10,584 bases of DNA from JAAEEP01 sp035529155 (lineage in GTDB: Archaea; Thermoplasmatota; Thermoplasmata; Methanomassiliicoccales; JAAEEP01). The stretch is taken from NCBI GenBank assembly GCA_035529155.1, contig DATKXF010000004.1, positions 1-10,584 on the forward strand, read 5' to 3'. The notes under the pieces are model-generated. The model ran no database searches. It was not told the DNA's origin and saw only the letters and a list, made by a program, of their open reading frames with translations. Made by a program: the position numbers and the translations under genes. Shown here piece by piece: positions 1-5,244 of the stretch (position 1 is its first letter; each line of letters opens with the position of its first letter).

Positions 1-1442
1 AGACCCTTCATGTAGGATCCATATCTGTCCTTTATCTGCTCTTCCACTGTCCGTGAGCGCTTCAATGCCTTCTTGATATGATTCTCATTAATGAACGGGT
101 CCTGGGTCATGATCGCGATATCACCCGCTGATCTGATGAGGCCGCCGAGCTCTCTCAATCTGAGGGTCAGCGAGTTGTTCTTACCATCAATGATCCTTGC
201 CCTTCGCTTTCCTTCCCGGATTATGGCCTGGACGCCGTCTTGAGCGACATGAGGTATCTTTCCGTCCATGGAGACCTCTTGCGCGATGAATTGAGCATAG
301 CGGGCCCGATTCAGCTCTGTATCCTCGAATGTTGTGTCCATGAGCACCTCGTAACCGCTACCAGAGATCCTAGATCTCAGGGGGGATAGTATATGTTCAA
401 GATCCTGTATGTTGCAGGCTCCAACCAGTATGAAGTCGCAAGGAACATTGTCAACCCTGACGCTTGCCCCCGCACTCTGGGGGTTCCTTCCGCTTATCGG
501 GAATCTCTTCTCCTGCATTCCAGTTAGAATGTAGCGCTGAAGGTGTCCTAGATGGGGCAGCTCATCTAGAAACAGAACACCCTGATGGGCCTCATGGATC
601 GACCCCGGGACGACCCTTTCGTAAGGAGGGGTGCCTAGCTGAGGATGGCCCCCGTAGGGGTCATGCCTCACATCCCCTAGCAACTCTGTCTCGCTGGCAC
701 CCGTTGCTAGAATAAAGGGGTTTCGGTCCAATCCAAGAAGGGTCTTCTGAGGGCTTATCTTCTCCAGTTCCCGCCTCTTCTCCAGAGCATCCTGATCCAG
801 GACCCTTATCATCTCACCACAACGCTCGAAGACCACTACCTCTTCCTTTCCGAATCGTTTCCTGGTGGTGGTAACCTTATCTCTGCCGCTAGGTATCCCT
901 TGAGCACCGACAAGACTTGCTTCAAGCATCCCACCAAGGAGGTCACCGAAAGGATTTCCTGTGTTGTCCATGGTGACCTTCGGCTTCTGACACTTGGGAC
1001 AATACCTCTCTTTTGGAGAGGAATATGCCCCACAGTTCTTGCAGCGATAACCGAGTCTTTCTGCGACATTGATTGGCGCCTTCTTTGGGTCAATGAGATC
1101 GCCTTCGGCGAACTCCTTCGACGCCATTTCGTTCTCTACCTCGCTCGCCTGTTTCAACTCGATTAGAGGTCTCTCCGGATTCTCGGGGTTGTGAACGACC
1201 CTTATCTCCTCGGTAGGGCGGGGAAGATGCAGAGATAGAGCCTGAGCTATCATCGACTTACCCGTTCCCGGGGGTCCGACCAGGAGCAGATGCCTCCTCT
1301 GCTTCCCGGCCACTCTTGCCAGGGTTACTGCCTCGTCCTGGCCTATGACCCGCTTCAATGGGTCTATGGGTATCTCCACATCGGCCGTGGTTTCTATGGA
1401 CCTGATATCGCCCTCTCGGACGATGTCTATTTTGCTGCTCAT
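1..1442 (-). CDS. lonB: Archaeal LonB-type ATP-dependent protease, AAA+ part (3' end beyond left edge)
   Basis: Reading the minus strand from ATG at 1442 gives 480 uninterrupted residues that leave the window without a stop. They match the AAA+ half of archaeal LonB, the ATP-driven protease that degrades unfolded and regulatory proteins. Visible motifs: Walker A GPPGTGKS (56-63), LGDVRHDP (255-262), Walker B GVLFLDE (288-294), sensor-1 Asn344, arginine-finger region SPLRSRI (353-359), and the sensor-2 region LTLRLRELGG (425-434). The Ser-Lys protease domain would follow beyond the edge, so proteolytic activity cannot be confirmed here. Residues 134-151 form a CxxC-x10-CxxC zinc ribbon (C134, C137, C148, C151) inside the insertion between Walker A and B. 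Archaeal LonB normally has two transmembrane helices there, and I see none. The gene starts 2 bp after the dnaG stop, so translational coupling is likely. An in-frame ATG at 1469 would add nine residues and overlap dnaG. Confidence 0.9.
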   Translation of the reverse strand, partial: MSSKIDIVREGDIRSIETTADVEIPIDPLKRVIGQDEAVTLARVAGKQRRHLLLVGPPGTGKSMIAQALSLHLPRPTEEIRVVHNPENPERPLIELKQASEVENEMASKEFAEGDLIDPKKAPINVAERLGYRCKNCGAYSSPKERYCPKCQKPKVTMDNTGNPFGDLLGGMLEASLVGAQGIPSGRDKVTTTRKRFGKEEVVVFERCGEMIRVLDQDALEKRRELEKISPQKTLLGLDRNPFILATGASETELLGDVRHDPYGGHPQLGTPPYERVVPGSIHEAHQGVLFLDELPHLGHLQRYILTGMQEKRFPISGRNPQSAGASVRVDNVPCDFILVGACNIQDLEHILSPLRSRISGSGYEVLMDTTFEDTELNRARYAQFIAQEVSMDGKIPHVAQDGVQAIIREGKRRARIIDGKNNSLTLRLRELGGLIRSAGDIAIMTQDPFINENHIKKALKRSRTVEEQIKDRYGSYMKG

Positions 1443-1444
1443 CT

Positions 1445-2683
1445 TCAATTCAGATCGCTTTTTATCCATATCTCCACCGACGTGGGCTGTTTGGTGATGT
1501 TACCCATCTTTGTTCCCACGATGGTGGAGATCTTCTGCTCTGCAGCGATGTCAAGTATTCTTTGGGTGATTATGCCATCGAATACTATTGCAGCTATCCC
1601 CTTGGAATCATTCTTGAGTGAGTTCACAAGCTCTCGGACTGGGACCTCTTTTACCACGGTGCCCTTTCCATTAAGGAGCTTTGCCTTGGAGGTCGAGGAG
1701 AGTTCGTTGATTATCTCCTTGTACTTCTCCTGAGTTGAGGAGAGTTTCTTGGTGGGCTTCCTTTCCTCCACAACCTCTATCTTTGGTGCCTCTACCCGCT
1801 CATGTCTCTCTACGGGCTTGTGTATCTCTTCGTGGTGTACAACTTCGCCACTCAGACCGTACATCTCTATGAACTGCTCCCCTGGAATCTTGTTCCGGAG
1901 GCATTTCATGATCTGCTTCTGGGTTAGTTCTTCCACTTCCTGCCCTTTTGGAGCACGAGCCACGAAATCCACTTCAGCCACTTGGAAGAGCTCCCGAAGG
2001 ATTAACTCTCCTCCGCGATCCCCGTCGACGAATGCAGTGATTATCCTCTCTTTGGAGAGATCGCTAATGGTCCTTGGAACATTAGTGCCCTCTACAGCAA
2101 TGGCATTCTTGATACCTGAACGCAGGAGGTTGAGAACATCCGAACGTCCTTCGACTATTATTATCGCATCTGACTCAAGAACGTTTGGACCGGCAGGCAG
2201 TCTCTCCTTGCCAAAGTGAATTATCTCTTCCATCTGAACTGATTGGCGGACGCTTTCGGTCAGGTCTATGCCGCTCGATTTTGATTGTTTTATGAGTTCA
2301 CCGAGCAACGAACGGGCTCTCTCTATGATGCGAGCCCTCTTCGATATGCGGACGTCCTCGATTGACTCCACGTTAATTTTGGCCTTGCACGGACCCACCC
2401 TGTCGATGGTCTCCAGTGCGGCAGCCAGAATGACGGTCTCTACCTGGTCCAAGCTTGAAGGTATGAGAATCTCCCCCTCTGACTTCCCTTGCTTGGAACC
2501 GACCTCCACTTCAATACGACCGATACGGCCGCTTTTCTGGAGATCTCTAAGATCGAGCTCGTCACCGAGTAAACCTTCAGTTTGACCGAAAATAGCGCCC
2601 ACCACGTCCGGCTTTTCGACAATGCCGTCCGCTAATAATCTTGCTTTGATCATGTATTTGGTGGTGCTAGGATCAATGTTCAT
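1445..2683 (-). CDS. dnaG: Archaeal DnaG primase-like protein (exosome subunit)
   Basis: This 412-residue protein is archaeal DnaG. In archaea it has primase-like activity in vitro and is a stable subunit of the RNA-degrading exosome, where it helps recruit poly(A)-rich RNA. The N-terminal block has the family hallmark TTKYMIKA...VEKPDVVGAIFGQTEGLLG (about 7-40). The Toprim domain (about 172-250) carries the catalytic VEGRSD motif with E178 and the metal-binding FVDGDRGG motif with D220 and D222. A charged, likely flexible linker (about 282-325) precedes the C-terminal domain. I chose ATG 2683 because homologues begin with MN.DP.TTKY and because a GAGGTGA ribosome binding site lies 5 nt upstream. 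An in-frame ATG at 2794 would add 37 residues that look unlike the family and have no good ribosome binding site. lonB follows after 2 bp. Confidence 0.95.
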   Translation of the reverse strand: MNIDPSTTKYMIKARLLADGIVEKPDVVGAIFGQTEGLLGDELDLRDLQKSGRIGRIEVEVGSKQGKSEGEILIPSSLDQVETVILAAALETIDRVGPCKAKINVESIEDVRISKRARIIERARSLLGELIKQSKSSGIDLTESVRQSVQMEEIIHFGKERLPAGPNVLESDAIIIVEGRSDVLNLLRSGIKNAIAVEGTNVPRTISDLSKERIITAFVDGDRGGELILRELFQVAEVDFVARAPKGQEVEELTQKQIMKCLRNKIPGEQFIEMYGLSGEVVHHEEIHKPVERHERVEAPKIEVVEERKPTKKLSSTQEKYKEIINELSSTSKAKLLNGKGTVVKEVPVRELVNSLKNDSKGIAAIVFDGIITQRILDIAAEQKISTIVGTKMGNITKQPTSVEIWIKSDLN

Positions 2684-2688
2684 TTGCG

Positions 2689-2695
2689 TCACCTC
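2689..2695 (-). promoter_or_regulatory. Shine-Dalgarno site of dnaG
   Basis: The minus strand reads GAGGTGA, then five bases, then ATG at 2683. It is complementary to the usual archaeal 16S rRNA 3' end and decides the dnaG start in favour of the MNIDPS form over the longer in-frame version starting at 2794. Confidence 0.75.
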
Positions 2696-2878
2696 GATAG
2701 TGTGGAAAAAACAGCTTTCAGCCTCTTTATCCTGGCCCTTTAGACCTGTTAGCAAATACCTTAATTCACATGGATCAACATGTTCGAATGTCATCCCATA
2801 CGGGTCATGTGATTAGATGATAGTGAGGTGATATGGGGCAGAATTAACTGCTTTTCCAAACCTTTAACCATGCATCAG

Positions 2879-2889
2879 TATTTAAATAT
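2879..2889 (-). promoter_or_regulatory. Candidate TATA box for dnaG-lonB
   Basis: The segment tatttaaatat is the most TATA-like element between the beta-grasp gene and dnaG. It sits in an AT-rich tract that continues as a T run on the plus strand (an A run on the minus strand). Transcription to the left would start near 2855, giving a leader of about 170 nt before dnaG, which is long for an archaeon. The core is almost palindromic, so orientation is inferred only from the absence of a plausible plus-strand gene here. A second promoter nearer dnaG cannot be excluded. Confidence 0.5.
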
Positions 2890-2978
2890 TTTTCGATGCT
2901 GACGTCTTTTCCAATTATTAATCCAATAGTATGCTACAAAGGTCTTTCGAAATCGAGAATAATCATCGAAAAGGGAAT

Positions 2979-3185
2979 TCATCCGCCTGACGCGACGCGG
3001 ATGATCTTCACATTATCGCCGTCGGAAAGATGCTCGGTAAGAGGTACCGGAACATTATCTAGGACCACGATATGTCCGTCAGGATATCTCCCAAGGGATT
3101 CGAGAAGATCGTTTACATCGATCGACTCCTTGAAAATTATCTCTGTTGAATTTCCATTCTCTTCCACGGTGATCCTCAGGACCAT
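2979..3185 (-). CDS. Ubiquitin-like beta-grasp protein with C-terminal Gly-Gly (MoaD/ThiS/SAMP-type)
   Basis: This 68-residue protein has the size, strand pattern and terminal Gly-Gly (VASGG) of the MoaD/ThiS/Urm1/SAMP superfamily. In that family an E1-like enzyme adenylates the C-terminal glycine. The protein then either carries sulfur as a thiocarboxylate (for molybdopterin, thiamine or tRNA thiolation) or is joined to lysines of target proteins, as archaeal SAMPs are. The sequence reads as beta1 VLRITVEE, beta2 STEIIFKE, a helix around VNDLLESL, then IVVLDNVPVP and the loop before NVKIIRVASGG. I cannot tell which role applies, because no E1, MoaE, ThiG or deubiquitinase is in the window. 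The AGGAG motif is only 1 nt before the ATG, and a TTAAAG element about 26 nt upstream would permit a nearly leaderless transcript. It lies 61 bp after the CBS gene on the same strand. Confidence 0.8.
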   Translation of the reverse strand: MVLRITVEENGNSTEIIFKESIDVNDLLESLGRYPDGHIVVLDNVPVPLTEHLSDGDNVKIIRVASGG

Positions 3186-3246
3186 GCTCCTGAAAACGCA
3201 TTATGCTTTAAGAAATTGACCGTTCTACGGAATCTCTCCGATTAAT

Positions 3247-3663
3247 TCAATCGAGGAGAAGGTGGGACATTACATCCTTCCTTGAGATGATACCGACGAG
3301 CTGGTCTCCTTCAGCCACGGGAAGACTCCTGAGGTTGAACTCGACCATGTACTCCACAACTTTCCTTAGATTATCATCTGGTTCGATGGATATGATAGCA
3401 CGCCTCATGACCTCTCCTACCTTCTCGGCAAACAACTCCCAGTAATCGGACCTTGAAAAATGCGTTCCCATTGTGAATATTTTCAGGAAATCGAGCTTAC
3501 TCACAATGCCCACAAGTTTCCCATTCTCCACGACTGGGAAGGAGTTGTAGTCATACTTCTCGAAGAGATCTTTCAACTCCTTGACGGTTGTCTTGGGGGA
3601 TATAGTGACGACCTTCTTCTCCATCACTTCATCCGCACTAATATCTCGGATTTCTCTCATCAT
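3247..3663 (-). CDS. Two-CBS-domain protein
   Basis: This 138-residue protein consists almost entirely of a tandem CBS pair (Bateman module). CBS1 spans about residues 10-65 (EVMEKKVVTISPKTTVKEL, then NSFPVVENGKLVGIVSKLDFLK). CBS2 spans about 83-137 (EVMRRAIISIEPDDNLRKVVEYM, then RSLPVAEGDQLVGIISRKDVMSHL). Such modules bind adenosine nucleotides such as AMP, ATP or SAM and regulate partner proteins. There is no attached catalytic, HTH or zinc domain, so the target is unknown. The start is ATG 3663 or the adjacent ATG 3660. A GGAGG motif lies upstream but 14 nt from ATG 3663, which is long. An ATTATAAC stretch at 3693-3700 may be its TATA box. The beta-grasp gene follows on the same strand. 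Confidence 0.9.
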   Translation of the reverse strand: MMREIRDISADEVMEKKVVTISPKTTVKELKDLFEKYDYNSFPVVENGKLVGIVSKLDFLKIFTMGTHFSRSDYWELFAEKVGEVMRRAIISIEPDDNLRKVVEYMVEFNLRSLPVAEGDQLVGIISRKDVMSHLLLD

Positions 3664-3797
3664 ATGATGATGAGGGGCCTCCTAATAAATTCGTTATAAT
3701 AGTCGCTGCTGCCTTTTCTGAAAGGAAGATGCCATTGAAAGATCCATGGATGGAGGGCTAAACATAGAAATACCAGAAGAATAATGGCTTGCCGTTT

Positions 3798-3903
3798 GCC
3801 GAGGTAGCCTAGCCAGGTCAAGGCGGTGGCCTCGAATGGCATTCTATGCCCAAGGGAGCCACTGGCGCCCTGCGCCACGGGAGTTCGAATCTCCCCCTCG
3901 GCG
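3798..3903 (+). tRNA. tRNA-Ser(CGA) with a 20-nt intron
   Basis: The sequence folds into a complete type II tRNA. The acceptor stem is GCCGAGG/CCTCGGC with seven perfect pairs, followed by T8-A9 and the D stem GCCT/AGGC with a 10-nt loop. The anticodon stem is GTGGC (3826-3830) with GCCAC (3858-3862). The long variable arm TGGCGC-CCT-GCGCCA is a perfect 6-bp hairpin. The T arm is GGGAG-TTCGAAT-CTCCC. The discriminator base is G73 and CCA is not encoded. The long variable arm plus G73 identify serine. Removing 3837-3856 leaves an anticodon loop CTCGAAA with anticodon CGA (3833-3835), which reads UCG, and a mature length of 86 nt. Confidence 0.95.
3837..3856 (+). other. tRNA-Ser intron in a bulge-helix-bulge motif
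   Basis: The intron sits at the canonical archaeal position between tRNA bases 37 and 38. It forms a hairpin GGCAT-TCT-ATGCC, flanked by a 3-nt bulge AAT at the 5' junction and a 3-nt bulge GGA at the 3' junction. Cutting after the second base of each bulge, as archaeal tRNA splicing endonuclease does, gives exactly this interval. The central 4-bp helix pairs CTCG (3831-3834) with CAAG (3851-3854). Three pairs are Watson-Crick, and one is a C-A mismatch at wobble base C34. Confidence 0.85.
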
Positions 3904-3956
3904 CTCGGCAATCTCCATTTCGTCCTATAACGTCGAATTCCACCGTTAAAATGGGA

Positions 3957-3970
3957 TTAATTCTTTCTTT
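3957..3970 (+). terminator. T-rich tract, possible terminator for tRNA-Ser
   Basis: The stretch ttaattctttcttt lies about 54 nt past the tRNA 3' end, and no gene lies between them. Archaeal transcription commonly ends in such T-rich DNA without a hairpin. It could equally be part of the AT-rich promoter region of the next gene. Confidence 0.3.
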
Positions 3971-3991
3971 AAAATGATAACTGGCCAGAAA

Positions 3992-4002
3992 CTTTATTTA
4001 TT
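3992..4002 (+). promoter_or_regulatory. TATA box for the winged-helix gene
   Basis: The segment ctttatttatt resembles the archaeal TATA consensus. It predicts a transcription start near 4022 and a leader of about 17 nt that contains the GGAGG ribosome binding site (4025-4029) before the TTG start at 4039. Confidence 0.55.
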
Positions 4003-4038
4003 AAGAAAACCATCCAGATATATCGGAGGGATGGGGTA

Positions 4039-4422
4039 TTGTTCACAGCTCTGGATAGTTGTAGGGAATACTCTATATGGGATGCGATCAAACTAGCGAC
4101 CGATCAGAAGGATGAACTTGCGGATAGCATGATCAATCCAGCAGTTCTCGAAATTCTGGCTCTAACCGTCAGGAAGGAGATGACAGTCAATGACCTGGCA
4201 TCGTTCCTCGGGATACCGCTCACCACGTGCTACAAGCTCGTGGAGAGGATGACAAAACTTGGAATCCTCGCTGAGACAGGATATGTCCGGACATCTGCTA
4301 GGGGCAGGGCGGCAACCTACACCGCTACCGTCAAATCAGTCTCCATCCAGGCAGGCAACGGCAAGGTCGCTATGGACGTCACTTGGAAGAATGGTCAGGC
4401 CGATACCATAGTACTCAGGTAA
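4039..4422 (+). CDS. Small winged helix-turn-helix transcription regulator
   Basis: This 127-residue protein has one winged helix-turn-helix around residues 34-80: AVLEILALTVRKEMTVNDLASFLGIP is followed by the recognition helix LTTCYKLVERMTKLGIL. This is the pattern of ArsR/IclR/TrmB-like archaeal regulators. After the wing, RTSARGRAATYTATVKSVSI and the C-terminal beta-rich tail (100-127) recall the short beta segment of archaeal one-domain HTH proteins. I see no ligand domain and no metal cluster; C8 and C64 are isolated. The start is TTG at 4039, 9 nt after GGAGG, since no in-frame ATG exists until residue 31. The ATG at 4031 is in another frame. The regulated gene is unknown; neighbours are tRNA-Ser upstream and the convergent hemerythrin gene. 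Confidence 0.75.
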   Translation: MFTALDSCREYSIWDAIKLATDQKDELADSMINPAVLEILALTVRKEMTVNDLASFLGIPLTTCYKLVERMTKLGILAETGYVRTSARGRAATYTATVKSVSIQAGNGKVAMDVTWKNGQADTIVLR

Positions 4423-4525
4423 CAAGGCCTAATTCTCTTTCTAAGACTCCAACGATTGGATCGTATTGGCAGCGTAAGCAATGCTTTCCATATAGCGGAA
4501 TCTGTTCCTTTGGAACTGTTTAGCT

Positions 4526-4549
4526 TTAGCTTTTTTACCATTTTGATTT
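4526..4549 (+). terminator. T-rich tract downstream of the winged-helix gene
   Basis: A run of six T (4531-4536) followed by accattttgattt lies in the 129-bp gap between two convergent genes. It fits an archaeal T-rich terminator for the plus-strand regulator. A shorter T-rich stretch, aattctctttct (4431-4442), lies just after that gene's stop and may act first. No clear hairpin was seen at either. Confidence 0.35.
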
Positions 4550-4551
4550 GA

Positions 4552-5115
4552 CTAGGTAATGCCCTCGTAATATCCTGGTCCCAATACCTCATTCTCTATC
4601 TTGAAAGCACGATCCTCGTTTCTGCGCATGAAATCTCCATCGAACTCGGCAAGCACGAACTTCTCGTATTCCGTGTAGATGGCGATGTCTTCTTCCACTG
4701 TGATAATGTCCTCGAAGATGGAGAATGCTTCTTCCTCCTCTTCTTGGATATGATCCGTAACATGTCTAACAAGCCCTTTTCCTGACTTGATGAAACTGGA
4801 CTTCTTAGATATCGAGCCGTCAATAATGGTCTGTCCCATTTCTGCCAAAAATGTCCTGGCTATCTCGTGGTCTTTGATAAGGGAATCAACGAGCCTGGCA
4901 GCCTCATCTGCATTCTTGGAGACTTGAGGGAACATGAATCCCTCTTCTTTCCTGTGATGGAAACCATCCATGAACTCCGAGAGGAAGTCGTGGATGTCCA
5001 CAGCTACCAACTCATACTCATCCAGAACATCATTCTCTACAATCTCTTTGAGGCAATCAAGGACCTGGCGAATTACTCCATGCTCATACTGAAGCAGAGT
5101 GATAGAAACCCGCAT
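4552..5115 (-). CDS. Hemerythrin-like HHE-domain protein
   Basis: This 187-residue protein has the four-helix hemerythrin (HHE) pattern that holds a non-haem di-iron site for binding O2, NO or iron. Candidate ligands are H12 (YEHGVIRQ), H42 (DIHDF), H53/H54 with E57/E58 (GFHHRKEEGFMFPQV), H83 (KDHE), and H118/H122 with E126 (HVTDHIQEEEEE). The length fits the bacterial and archaeal stand-alone family, with about 45 extra C-terminal residues rich in acidic and aromatic side chains. ATG 5115 gives the natural N-terminus just before helix 1. The open frame reaches back to 5232 with 39 residues that do not resemble the family and would overlap the tldD promoter. There is no ribosome binding site, but aatacata is centred about 29 bp upstream, so a leaderless transcript is likely. 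A role in oxygen or NO protection is inferred from the family only. Confidence 0.85.
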   Translation of the reverse strand: MRVSITLLQYEHGVIRQVLDCLKEIVENDVLDEYELVAVDIHDFLSEFMDGFHHRKEEGFMFPQVSKNADEAARLVDSLIKDHEIARTFLAEMGQTIIDGSISKKSSFIKSGKGLVRHVTDHIQEEEEEAFSIFEDIITVEEDIAIYTEYEKFVLAEFDGDFMRRNEDRAFKIENEVLGPGYYEGIT

Positions 5116-5137
5116 CAATAATAAATCTAGGTGTTTG

Positions 5138-5148
5138 TGGTATGTATT
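5138..5148 (-). promoter_or_regulatory. Candidate TATA box for the hemerythrin gene
   Basis: The minus strand reads aatacatacca, with the AT-rich core about 29 bp before ATG 5115. Transcription would begin at or next to the start codon, which fits the missing ribosome binding site. The element is a weak match to the consensus. Confidence 0.35.
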
Positions 5149-5200
5149 CCTTATGCTCAGTTCTAGACCTTTTACCTTGGCAGGGGCGACAACGAACCAC

Positions 5201-5208
5201 TTTATATG
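5201..5208 (+). promoter_or_regulatory. TATA box for tldD-tldE
   Basis: The segment tttatatg, preceded by a purine-containing BRE-like stretch, is a good archaeal TATA match. It places transcription start near 5229, giving about 16 nt of leader that includes GGGAGGAG (5236-5243) before ATG 5245. It lies in the 129-bp divergent region shared with the hemerythrin gene. Confidence 0.6.
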
Positions 5209-5244
5209 GTTGGAGATGTGTGATTGGAACAAGAAGGGAGGAGA

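Noticed and set aside
1290..1733. Plus-strand open frame of 147 codons with hydrophobic stretches
   Set aside because: It is antisense to the lonB start and dnaG C-terminus, both of which are clearly coding. The hydrophobicity comes from reading acidic and lysine codons in reverse.
2684..2794. N-terminal 37-residue extension of DnaG
   Set aside because: The GAGGTGA ribosome binding site and the family-typical MN.DP.TTKY start argue for 2683. It is kept only as a low-interest finding about the leader.
2896..3219. Plus-strand open frame of 107 codons behind an AT-rich TATA-like element
   Set aside because: It is antisense to the GG-tailed beta-grasp gene, has no recognisable motif and no ribosome binding site. 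The minus-strand protein has clear family features.
3660..3911. Minus-strand open frame of 83 codons upstream of the CBS gene
   Set aside because: It runs through the complete tRNA-Ser on the other strand and overlaps the CBS start. The protein resembles no family.
4423..4551. Gap between convergent genes checked for a small RNA or small gene
   Set aside because: Only T-rich termination-like tracts were seen. There was no convincing hairpin, coding frame or ribosome binding site.
5116..5232. 39-residue N-terminal extension of the hemerythrin protein
   Set aside because: It does not resemble the family, would overlap the tldD promoter, and has no ribosome binding site. ATG 5115 begins directly before the first helix.
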